The notes under the pieces were generated by a model. That model did no database searches, was not told where the DNA came from, and worked only from the letters and a program-made list of their open reading frames with translations. The position numbers were made by a program, and so were the translations under genes. 5,004 nt of DNA from an uncultured Cryptobacterium sp. (lineage in GTDB: Bacteria > Actinomycetota > Coriobacteriia > Coriobacteriales > Eggerthellaceae). Within the stretch, counting starts at the first letter, position 1; each line of letters starts with the position of its first letter. Location of the stretch: the NCBI GenBank assembly GCA_900554685.1, contig USIG01000122.1, positions 1 through 5,004 on the forward strand, given 5' to 3'. Shown piece after piece: positions 1 through 5,004 of this stretch.

Positions 1-2
1 TC

Positions 3-1100
3 CCTGCTTCGGCGATGTGGGAACGTGATGCCCAAGTTCTTACTCAGATAAATCGGGAGACCCTGATATTTGCCCAAAAAGTAGTCGATCCTCCAGGTGA
101 GGCTAAAGAGGATTTGTGGATTGAAGCTCAACTTGCCAAGCGCTGGGGGATTAACCCGAAGGTTGTTCAGCCTCTTACTACCAAGCAGATGGCTTTTAAT
201 GAATTGTTGGGTGCTGAGGTAATAGGAGAAGATGGCACCTGGGAGCCTTTGATTTGCGTAACTCAGCATGATTTAGACGAATTAGGAATCGAAGGTCATC
301 CTCACGATGGACGTATTGCCCTAAAAGAGTTTCTCAAAACAGGGGTTTATCAGGTTCCTCGTCACGAAAACGATGGACTAGGCCATGTTCAATATGTCCA
401 GTTTCGCGATAATCCCGACAAATATCCCCTTTCAACTCCTTCAGGGAAATTCGAGATATATTGTCAGCAGCTACCACGTCGATTTAGGGAATTTGGATTG
501 AGTGAAATTGATCCGGTGGCTCACTATGTGCCTGCGCGCCAAGGGTATGAAGATGCTTTAGTAAATAAGCAATTATGTAATAGTCTTGTTAAGAAGAATC
601 CGAGGGTTTCCGAAGGCAAGTGCAGTGGCGCTGTCGATAGTGCTCTGGAGACAAAGGGTACGACTTACCCGCTGCAGTGCATAAGCGTTCATAGTCCCAA
701 TCGATCTCATCAGTTTTTCAATAATGTCGCACAGTTGCGAGAGGTTTTTCCTCACGATGTTTGGATTAACCCACTTGATGCACGCAAGGCAGGCCTTGCT
801 AAAGGGGATACTGTGTTGGTGTCAAGCGCTTACGGATCCTTGCTTCGTCGAGCAAAAGTGACTTCTCTTGTTATGCCGGGAGTTATTGTGATTGGTCAAG
901 GAGCGTGGGCCGAAATAAACAGCGATGGGGTAGATGTTGGTGGAAACGCTAACACTCTGCAGGCAAGTCAACTCAGTGGAGAAGGCCATTGCACGTGGAA
1001 CACCACGCTTGTTCGAATCGATCCCTGGGAAGGTGATCCGCTTGAAGTTGATTATAAGCATATTCCGGAGGGTGATTGGATAGGGCAAGGCGATGAGTGA
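3..1100 (+). CDS. Molybdopterin oxidoreductase catalytic subunit, DMSO reductase (DmsA-like) family, C-terminal part
   Basis: This is the C-terminal third to half of a molybdopterin-guanine-dinucleotide enzyme that reduces a terminal acceptor in anaerobic respiration. The frame is open to the left edge and reads P-A-S-A before the ATG at 15. That fits the family motif in which a conserved 'LP' patch precedes 'xxWxE', so the ATG at 15 is internal and the gene is 5'-truncated by the window. Counting from that Met, residues 138-149 (PLSTPSGKFEIY) are a family hallmark. Residues ~218-336 form the dinucleotide-binding domain, with SPNRSH, WINPLDA (250-256), KGDTV, MPGV, GQGAW and VDVGGNANTL, all close to E. 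coli DmsA as I recall it. The stop overlaps the start of the iron-sulfur subunit, so the two are co-translated. The Mo ligand, FeS site and any Tat signal lie upstream, so the substrate cannot be assigned; DMSO, TMAO and other oxides are all possible. Confidence 0.93.
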   Translation, partial: PASAMWERDAQVLTQINRETLIFAQKVVDPPGEAKEDLWIEAQLAKRWGINPKVVQPLTTKQMAFNELLGAEVIGEDGTWEPLICVTQHDLDELGIEGHPHDGRIALKEFLKTGVYQVPRHENDGLGHVQYVQFRDNPDKYPLSTPSGKFEIYCQQLPRRFREFGLSEIDPVAHYVPARQGYEDALVNKQLCNSLVKKNPRVSEGKCSGAVDSALETKGTTYPLQCISVHSPNRSHQFFNNVAQLREVFPHDVWINPLDARKAGLAKGDTVLVSSAYGSLLRRAKVTSLVMPGVIVIGQGAWAEINSDGVDVGGNANTLQASQLSGEGHCTWNTTLVRIDPWEGDPLEVDYKHIPEGDWIGQGDE

Positions 1101-1800
1101 AACCAAGGACAATAAGAGAGCTGCTCTCGAAAATAAGGTAATGGGCAGGTTTGATACTGATACGGTCCAGTTGGGATTTATGTGTAACGCAAACGAGTGT
1201 AGCGGTTGCAATGCTTGTGTTGTGGCATGTAAGGATATTCACAATCTTGCGCCAGGAAAAAAATATCGGAAAGTATTAAGCGGCGAGTCGGGATCATGGG
1301 AAGAAAGTGGTTCGGTGTCTGTTCCTTTGCAGGTATTTAGCTACAGTATTTCTCTTTCATGCAATCATTGCTCGGAGCCTGTTTGTGCTTCGGTGTGCCC
1401 ACGCCACGCTATAACCAAAAGCCCTAAAACTGGAATTGTATCTATTGAGGAAGAGCTCTGTGTGGGCTGTGGTGCTTGTATAAAGGCATGTCCCTATGAT
1501 GCGCCTGTACGGTTTCGTTCGTTGAAGAAAACGTATAAATGCGATATGTGTCTTGAGCGGTTAGCCGAAGGAAAAGAACCTGCCTGTGTTGCAGCTTGCA
1601 CGATGAGGTGCTTGAAAGTTGGAGATATGCAAGCACTTGAGAAAACATATGGATCTCTTCGAGATGACCCGCTTTTGCCCGACTCAACTAAAACATCTCC
1701 GAATTTCATTCTTGTACCGCATCGATTTCTCGATCAGAGGGATCTCGGCAAAATTCGGATAGCAAATATGCCCGAAGAGATTTCCAATACCAATGAGTAA
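1093..1800 (+). CDS. Four-[4Fe-4S] electron-transfer subunit of a DMSO-reductase-family enzyme (DmsB-like)
   Basis: This 235-residue protein passes electrons to the molybdoenzyme encoded just upstream. Four complete cysteine groups are visible: C36/C39/C42/C46, C90/C93/C98/C102, C123/C126/C129/C133 and C150/C153/C165/C169, the last with the 11-residue gap typical of DmsB. This pattern predicts four [4Fe-4S] clusters. There is no signal peptide, as expected for a subunit exported bound to its Tat-targeted partner. The C-terminal LPDSTKTSPNFILVP stretch also fits DmsB. The ATG at 1093 lies inside the last codons of the catalytic gene (ATGAGTGA overlap), which argues for translational coupling; the Shine-Dalgarno is weak. 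The ATG at 1141 is an alternative start and would shorten the tail ahead of cluster 1. C31 is an extra cysteine outside the ligand sets. No DmsC or NrfD membrane anchor follows; the next gene is convergent. The family call is firm but the substrate is unknown. Confidence 0.95.
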   Translation: MSETKDNKRAALENKVMGRFDTDTVQLGFMCNANECSGCNACVVACKDIHNLAPGKKYRKVLSGESGSWEESGSVSVPLQVFSYSISLSCNHCSEPVCASVCPRHAITKSPKTGIVSIEEELCVGCGACIKACPYDAPVRFRSLKKTYKCDMCLERLAEGKEPACVAACTMRCLKVGDMQALEKTYGSLRDDPLLPDSTKTSPNFILVPHRFLDQRDLGKIRIANMPEEISNTNE

Positions 1801-1845
1801 GCACGGCAAATGATTTAATCGATGAAAAGATTTTACGTTTTGTAT
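1801..1845. other. Convergent intergenic gap
   Basis: This short AT-rich gap lies between the stop of the iron-sulfur subunit and the stop of the flavodoxin gene. A bidirectional terminator is expected between convergent genes, but I could not find a GC-rich stem followed by a T run on either strand. Confidence 0.6.
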
Positions 1846-2493
1846 TTAGCTTAGTGACAAATCGTTTGCCCACTGGCGTACTTCTTCTTCGTCGGCGCTT
1901 TGCCTAAAGCGCATTCCATCTTGCCAATCTCCGGTTCTAGCCATTTCAGCAAGCAACTCGCCACTTTGGCCTAGAGGAGAAGAAGCAGAGGTGCAAAACG
2001 GTATGACTGTTTTACCGGTAAAGTCATTTTTACTTACAAAATCATCAAGAACCCATGCCGCATTTGCCCACCAGATAGGATAGCCAATAAGCACCGTGTC
2101 ATAGTTGTCGAAATTCTCGGGTGTAATAGTTTCAAGCTCTACGTGACGATTGTCGTCTATGTGCTCTTTACTTACGCGGCTATCGTCATTGTTGTAGTTA
2201 AGATCGTCGTTTGTGTAGGGCTGTGTAGGAGTAATTACAAATGTATCCGCCCCTAATTCGTCTGCCAATACGCGAGCTACTGATTCAGTGTGGCCTTGTG
2301 CGGAATAATAGGCAATAAGGATGGAGGAAGCAGCTTGAGGATCAGAGGAGGCAGCCTGTTGACCTTCTTCTGTATTATTGTCATCTGCAGAGCAAGCAGC
2401 AAGAATGGAGCTTAGTGGGATCATGGCTCCAAGAAGCGCTGCTCCCTTTATAAATGATCTTCGAGAAACAGTGTTGGTATTGGTGCTTGGCAT
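1846..2493 (-). CDS. Tat-exported lipoprotein flavodoxin
   Basis: This 215-residue protein is a predicted FMN electron carrier anchored outside the cytoplasmic membrane. The N-terminus carries a twin-arginine motif (SRRSFIK, residues 10-16), a hydrophobic stretch and a lipobox ending LAAC with the lipidated Cys at 34. A low-complexity acidic/Gln/Ala/Ser linker (~35-57) follows, then a flavodoxin domain. The FMN phosphate loop is YYSAQGHTE (62-70), the GYPIWWANAAW stretch (137-147) is the flavin-flanking loop, and FCTSASSPLG (166-175) matches the flavodoxin_4-type family. Tat export makes sense because FMN is inserted before transport. The start at 2493 is fixed by a good ribosome site (AGAGGAAAGGA, 2499-2509) and by the complete signal peptide. 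It lies 43 nt after the alcohol dehydrogenase and is probably in its operon. The physiological partner is unknown; exposed redox enzymes such as the neighbouring molybdoenzyme are candidates by inference only. Confidence 0.93.
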   Translation of the reverse strand: MPSTNTNTVSRRSFIKGAALLGAMIPLSSILAACSADDNNTEEGQQAASSDPQAASSILIAYYSAQGHTESVARVLADELGADTFVITPTQPYTNDDLNYNNDDSRVSKEHIDDNRHVELETITPENFDNYDTVLIGYPIWWANAAWVLDDFVSKNDFTGKTVIPFCTSASSPLGQSGELLAEMARTGDWQDGMRFRQSADEEEVRQWANDLSLS

Positions 2494-2536
2494 GGAAATC
2501 CTTTCCTCTTAGGCGTGATACAGACTTGATTTATGC

Positions 2537-3700
2537 TTAGCGGCATTCAATTAGCATGTGGAAAATCTCACCACGGTTAAATTTTTTGGCACAACCAGCA
2601 GTTAAAACGGCGGTATCAGCAACTGCTCGCAGCGTTTCGTCTGAGGCATCTCCACCCAGCTCGGTAAATGTGGTTGGTAGCCCCATTTCTTTGATGAAGG
2701 CAGCAAGAGCATCAATACCTTCGTTAGCTATTGAAAGATTGTCTTTTCCTTCAGGATTGATCCCCCATACCTCTTGTGCCCAGACTGCAAACTGGTCAGG
2801 TGCTTCGGGGGCAAGGTGGCGATAGACAGTAGGATGAATTACGGCAAGACCCTTACCATGATTAGTGTGAGTGTAGGCACCATATTGGTGTTGGATCATA
2901 TGGCATTGGAAATCGGTAACTTTGTTGATTTTCAGTACTCCGTTTTCACCCATAGCTGAGTCGTATACCAATTCGCTTCGTGCTTCAAGATTCTGATCAT
3001 CCTGTGCAAGGATGCGCATGTTGCGAATAATGTTGCGTTGTACAGCAAGGTTAATATCGTCGGATACATTATGGGTGCGAGGAGTACCGAAATAAGTTTC
3101 CATGCAATGAGATAGAGAATCGAAAGCTCCGCTCATAAACTGATCGTGGGGAACGGTAAGGGTAAGTGCGGGATCAAGAGCAGTCCAAAGGGGAAGCGCT
3201 CCTACTAAAGGACCTTTTACGTGGGTTTCTTCGTTAGTGATTACACCGCCGTTGTTTTGTTCAGCGCCCGTTCCAGAGAGGGTAACAATGCAACCAAGAG
3301 GAATAAACTCGGTTGGCATGCTGCCTTTCGTATATTCATAGGCAAAAATATCTTCATCGAGCTTTGCTTGGGCGGAAATAACTTTGCAGCAATCAAATAC
3401 TGAGCCACCGCCAACAGCAAGAATAAAGTCAATGTTGTTCTCGCGGGCAACTTTTGCTCCCTTTTGGACTTTTTCGTAGGTGGGATTGCTCATGATGCCA
3501 CCGAAATCGACAATTGTTTTACCTGCTTCTTCAAGCTGCTTTACAATTTTGTCGTAAACACCGGTACGCTTTACCGAGCCGCCGCCATAGGCAATCATTA
3601 CTTTTGTCCCCATAGCAGGCATTTCGGCTGTGAAGGCTTGTTCGACTGAACCAGCTCCAAAATAGTTTTTAACTGGATAGTCATAGACGAATGATTCCAT
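2537..3700 (-). CDS. Iron-containing (group III) alcohol dehydrogenase, YqhD/butanol dehydrogenase-like
   Basis: This is a cytoplasmic 387-residue NAD(P)H-dependent alcohol/aldehyde oxidoreductase, full length for the family. The N-terminal dinucleotide-binding domain contains GGGSVKRTGVYD (39-50) and GGGSVFDCCK (97-106). The first loop resembles the NADPH-binding loop of E. coli YqhD and the clostridial butanol dehydrogenases. The C-terminal helical domain supplies the metal ligands D194 and H198 (GAFDSLSHCMETYF), H267 (QCHMIQH) and H281 (TNHGKGLAVIHP); this is the same numbering as I recall for YqhD. The start is supported by GAGAAAGG at 3709-3716, 8 nt from the ATG. The flavodoxin gene follows 43 nt downstream. 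The broken aldo-keto reductase lies 104 nt upstream on the same strand, so the two may once have shared a transcript. The likely role is aldehyde reduction or alcohol formation in fermentation or detoxification; exact substrate and metal (Fe or Zn) cannot be read from sequence. Confidence 0.96.
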   Translation of the reverse strand: MESFVYDYPVKNYFGAGSVEQAFTAEMPAMGTKVMIAYGGGSVKRTGVYDKIVKQLEEAGKTIVDFGGIMSNPTYEKVQKGAKVARENNIDFILAVGGGSVFDCCKVISAQAKLDEDIFAYEYTKGSMPTEFIPLGCIVTLSGTGAEQNNGGVITNEETHVKGPLVGALPLWTALDPALTLTVPHDQFMSGAFDSLSHCMETYFGTPRTHNVSDDINLAVQRNIIRNMRILAQDDQNLEARSELVYDSAMGENGVLKINKVTDFQCHMIQHQYGAYTHTNHGKGLAVIHPTVYRHLAPEAPDQFAVWAQEVWGINPEGKDNLSIANEGIDALAAFIKEMGLPTTFTELGGDASDETLRAVADTAVLTAGCAKKFNRGEIFHMLIECR

Positions 3701-3789
3701 GAAAATTGCCTTTCTCTTTGATGTTATTTTGCATTGGATGAACTGTTTATTTTCTTAGGTAGCGACAGCGTGATTCTCTGTGATATGCC

Positions 3790-3818
3790 TACGTAAGGTT
3801 TGATTTAAACATTACGTA
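3790..3818. repeat. Imperfect hairpin at the end of the AKR remnant
   Basis: TACGTAA (3790-3796) and TTACGTA (3812-3818) form a 7-bp stem. After one mismatch a GTTT/AAAC inner stem closes a 5-nt loop. The structure covers the TAA at 3805-3807. No U-rich tract follows on either strand, so it is not a standard intrinsic terminator. It could attenuate or stabilise the transcript ahead of the alcohol dehydrogenase, or be incidental. Confidence 0.35.
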
Positions 3819-4312
3819 CAAGGCTTGTGAGTTGTTCGACGGTTTCAGGATCACGATGATCAAAGAAGCAGATGGTATGGGTATCGAGAGTTGCTATCTG
3901 TTTCATTTCGTCATCACTTAACTCGAAATCGAATACCTCAAAGTTTTCTTGCATACGTTGTTTGTGGGTGCTTTTAGGAATACAGATGATGCCACGTTGT
4001 AGTTCCCAGCGAAGTACCACTTGTGCCGCGCTTTTGTGATGCTTCGAAGCCTCGCTTCGCTCCTTCATAGCTTGCATCGCTTATCCAGAGTTTCGTGGTA
4101 ATAAATAATTCATCGCGAGGTAGACCGGATGTTGCAATGGCTCGTCCTACGGCTTCTTCGTTTCCGTAACTTGCAGCGGTATCAATTAAACGGTACCCCA
4201 CTTCAAGGGCATCGGATACTGCGTGCTGACATTCGGTTGGGTCTTTTATTTGATAGACGCCGAATCCAAGCTGGGGCATCGTAATACCGTTATTCAGTGT
4301 TACATACTCCAT
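3805..4312 (-). pseudogene. Aldo-keto reductase with internal deletion and frameshift
   Basis: The remnant has two parts in different frames. The first, from the ATG at 4312, gives 92 residues of clear AKR sequence: MPQLGFGVYQ, DTAASYGNEEAVG with D44 and Y49, and ITTKLW with K74, up to GFEAS. It then runs out of family sequence and stops at 3974-3976. The second frame resumes at about 4041 with HHKSAAQVVLRW, continues through the NADPH-binding IPKSTHKQRMQEN and the FDFELSDDEM helix, and ends at the TAA at 3805. The family is usually ~275-285 residues and only ~170 remain, so roughly 110 residues (~330 bp) are missing. The lost part includes the catalytic histidine of the 'LIH' motif and several barrel strands. 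The start at 4312 is chosen over 4396 because AGGAGAG (4316-4322) sits just before it and homology begins there. The original enzyme would have reduced aldehydes or ketones with NADPH. An assembly error at the junction is the main alternative. Confidence 0.9.
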
Positions 4313-4315
4313 TTT

Positions 4316-4322
4316 CTCTCCT
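4316..4322 (-). promoter_or_regulatory. Ribosome binding site deciding the AKR start
   Basis: The minus strand reads AGGAGAG three bases before the ATG at 4312 (core AGGAG with 5-nt spacing). This is the strongest Shine-Dalgarno match in the window. Together with the start of AKR homology at MEYVTLNNG it rules against the longer open frame starting at 4396. Confidence 0.75.
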
Positions 4323-4344
4323 AGCGATGTCAGTAACTTGTTCT

Positions 4345-4354
4345 GATTTAAATC
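4345..4354. repeat. 10-bp perfect palindrome GATTTAAATC
   Basis: GATTTAAATC is its own reverse complement and sits 33-42 bp upstream of the aldo-keto reductase ATG. In that position it could overlap the promoter or serve as a small operator. AT-rich palindromes of this size also occur by chance, so the functional reading is weak. Confidence 0.3.
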
Positions 4355-4367
4355 TAGAGTGATTGAC

Positions 4368-4393
4368 CTCTTAGGAGAAGTTTCTCTTAGTAG
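4368..4393 (-). repeat. Tandem direct repeat in the divergent control region (possible operator)
   Basis: On the minus strand CTACTAAGAG (4393-4384) is followed 6 bp later by CTCCTAAGAG (4377-4368). They match at 9 of 10 bases and have a 16-bp period. The pair lies 56-81 bp upstream of the aldo-keto reductase start and between the two divergent genes, where a regulator binding site is plausible. No regulator gene is visible in the window. A chance repeat is possible at this length. Confidence 0.4.
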
Positions 4394-4402
4394 CAAGGTT
4401 CA

Positions 4403-4414
4403 AACGTAAACGTT
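4403..4414. repeat. Inverted repeat AACGT-AA-ACGTT
   Basis: A 5-bp inverted repeat with a 2-bp centre lies near the middle of the divergent region, just beyond the CTNCTAAGAG direct repeat. It resembles the size of small operators, but nothing in the window says which protein might bind it. Confidence 0.25.
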
Positions 4415-4456
4415 ATAGCCGATGCACTTATTGGAGATACCCCATAAAAAACCGTG

Positions 4457-4484
4457 TTGTTAGGATTAAAACAGAAGGTATTGT
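4457..4484 (+). promoter_or_regulatory. Possible sigma-70-type promoter for the EFR1-like gene
   Basis: TTGTTA (4457-4462) and TATTGT (4479-4484) are separated by 16 bp and stand 45 bp before the ATG at 4530. This would give a leader of roughly 40 nt carrying the GAGAGAGGA ribosome site. Both hexamers are imperfect matches to TTGACA and TATAAT, so the call is tentative. Confidence 0.3.
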
Positions 4485-4529
4485 CTCTAAAAAGGCAACG
4501 AATTGTAGCCGAGAGAGGACAAGCAAAAA

Positions 4530-5004
4530 ATGATTTTTTATTTCACGGCGACAGGTAACAGTCTCTATGTGGCAAAAGAATTGTCTCAAGCATTAGGGGA
4601 GGAAAAACCTCTTAGTATTCCTCAAGAACTCAAGCGTGCTAAAACTAATGGTGAGTAGCTTATATATACGGATGATTTAATTGGTATTGTGTATCCAATA
4701 TATGGACATATGATGCCTTTTATGGTTCAAGATTTCTTGAATACGGCAACCTTTAAAACATCGTATTTCTCTTTTATTTGCACGTATGGAAATCGTCATG
4801 CTAACTGCGTTGAGCTGGCCCAACAGAAAGCACATAATTGCGGGATTGAACCATCATATATTTCTACGCTTTTAATGGTAGATAATTGGTTGCCAAATTT
4901 TGACATGAATGACCAGCGTGCTCGTATTCCAGAAAAACATATTGACGAAAATCTCGTCCGTATCGAGCAGGACCTTAAAGAAAGAAAGCACTGGATTGAA
5001 CCGG
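4530..5004 (+). pseudogene. EFR1-like flavodoxin-fold protein, 5' part, interrupted by in-frame TAG
   Basis: From the ATG at 4530 the frame reads MIFYFTATGNSLYVAKEL, the N-terminal FMN phosphate loop (TATGNS, residues 6-11) of EFR1-type proteins, which join a flavodoxin domain to a later two-cluster ferredoxin domain. Codon 43 is TAG (4656-4658). The same frame then continues open to the window edge with family-like sequence: IGIVYPIYGHMMP (51-63), FICTYGNRHANCVE, and a charged stretch ending RKHWIEP. No frameshift is needed. In relatives as I recall them, this position is often an aromatic residue, so one base change from TAC or TAT would explain the stop. The ribosome site GAGAGAGGA (4511-4519) lies about 10 nt before the ATG. 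The [4Fe-4S] motifs expected near the C-terminus are beyond the window. Alternatives to a pseudogene are a sequencing error, stop-codon readthrough or TAG recoding; a low-level internal start near 4710 is also possible. Confidence 0.78.

Noticed and set aside
822..1242. Minus-strand open frames opposite the junction of the two dms-like genes
   Set aside because: They lie antisense to strongly supported coding sequence and show no recognisable domain or ribosome site.
1442..1709. Two minus-strand open frames opposite the iron-sulfur subunit
   Set aside because: They are shadows of the conserved cysteine-rich gene, with no independent coding evidence.
2556..3649. Several short open frames opposite the alcohol dehydrogenase
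   Set aside because: The alcohol dehydrogenase is full length with all metal ligands; the opposing frames have no family resemblance.
3790..3818. Intrinsic terminator after the aldo-keto reductase
   Set aside because: The hairpin is AT-rich and lacks a T run on either strand, so it is listed only as an inverted repeat.
3805..4077. A separate 90-residue gene starting at 4077
   Set aside because: Its first ~12 residues are an out-of-frame reading of the upstream AKR half; the rest is the AKR C-terminus, so it is part of one broken gene.
4313..4396. N-terminal extension of the aldo-keto reductase to an ATG at 4396
   Set aside because: The extra 28 residues are not AKR-like, cover the repeat-rich control region and ignore the strong AGGAGAG site before 4312.
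1..5004. CRISPR array, tRNA or rRNA genes, insertion sequence or phage genes
   Set aside because: I saw no regularly spaced repeats, no cloverleaf-like or rRNA sequence, and no transposase or integrase motifs in any frame.

Overview
The window looks like part of the chromosome of an anaerobic, fermenting or respiring bacterium of moderate GC content by eye. The gene types point most readily to a gut- or mucosa-type anaerobe such as the Coriobacteriia (Eggerthellaceae and relatives): a DMSO-reductase-family molybdoenzyme with its four-cluster iron-sulfur subunit, a Tat-exported lipoprotein flavodoxin, a YqhD-like alcohol dehydrogenase, an aldo-keto reductase and an EFR1-type flavodoxin/ferredoxin protein. 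Clostridia carry similar gene sets, so the taxonomic guess is inference from gene content only.

Layout. Positions 1-1800 (+) hold the 3' end of a molybdopterin oxidoreductase catalytic subunit, cut by the window edge. It overlaps by 8 bp an intact DmsB-like subunit with sixteen cluster-ligating cysteines. No membrane-anchor (DmsC/NrfD) gene follows. A short convergent gap without a convincing terminator separates this pair from a minus-strand group read right to left: a broken aldo-keto reductase (4312-3805), an intact iron-type alcohol dehydrogenase (3700-2537) and a Tat/lipoprotein flavodoxin (2493-1846). Positions 4313-4529 are a divergent control region with a 16-bp-period direct repeat, two small palindromes and a possible promoter. 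From 4530 to the window end (+) runs an EFR1-like flavodoxin-fold gene with an in-frame TAG at codon 43.

How the genes may work together. All six are redox genes. The molybdoenzyme pair should reduce an unknown terminal acceptor outside the cytoplasmic membrane. The alcohol dehydrogenase and the former aldo-keto reductase would use NAD(P)H on aldehydes in the cytoplasm. The flavodoxin would carry electrons at the outer face of the membrane. Any direct link between these systems is inference.

The most notable observation is that both genes flanking the divergent region are damaged: one by an internal deletion with a frameshift, the other by a nonsense codon, while the genes further away are intact. 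I see no new defence system, CRISPR array, RNA gene or mobile element, and I do not claim an undescribed system here.
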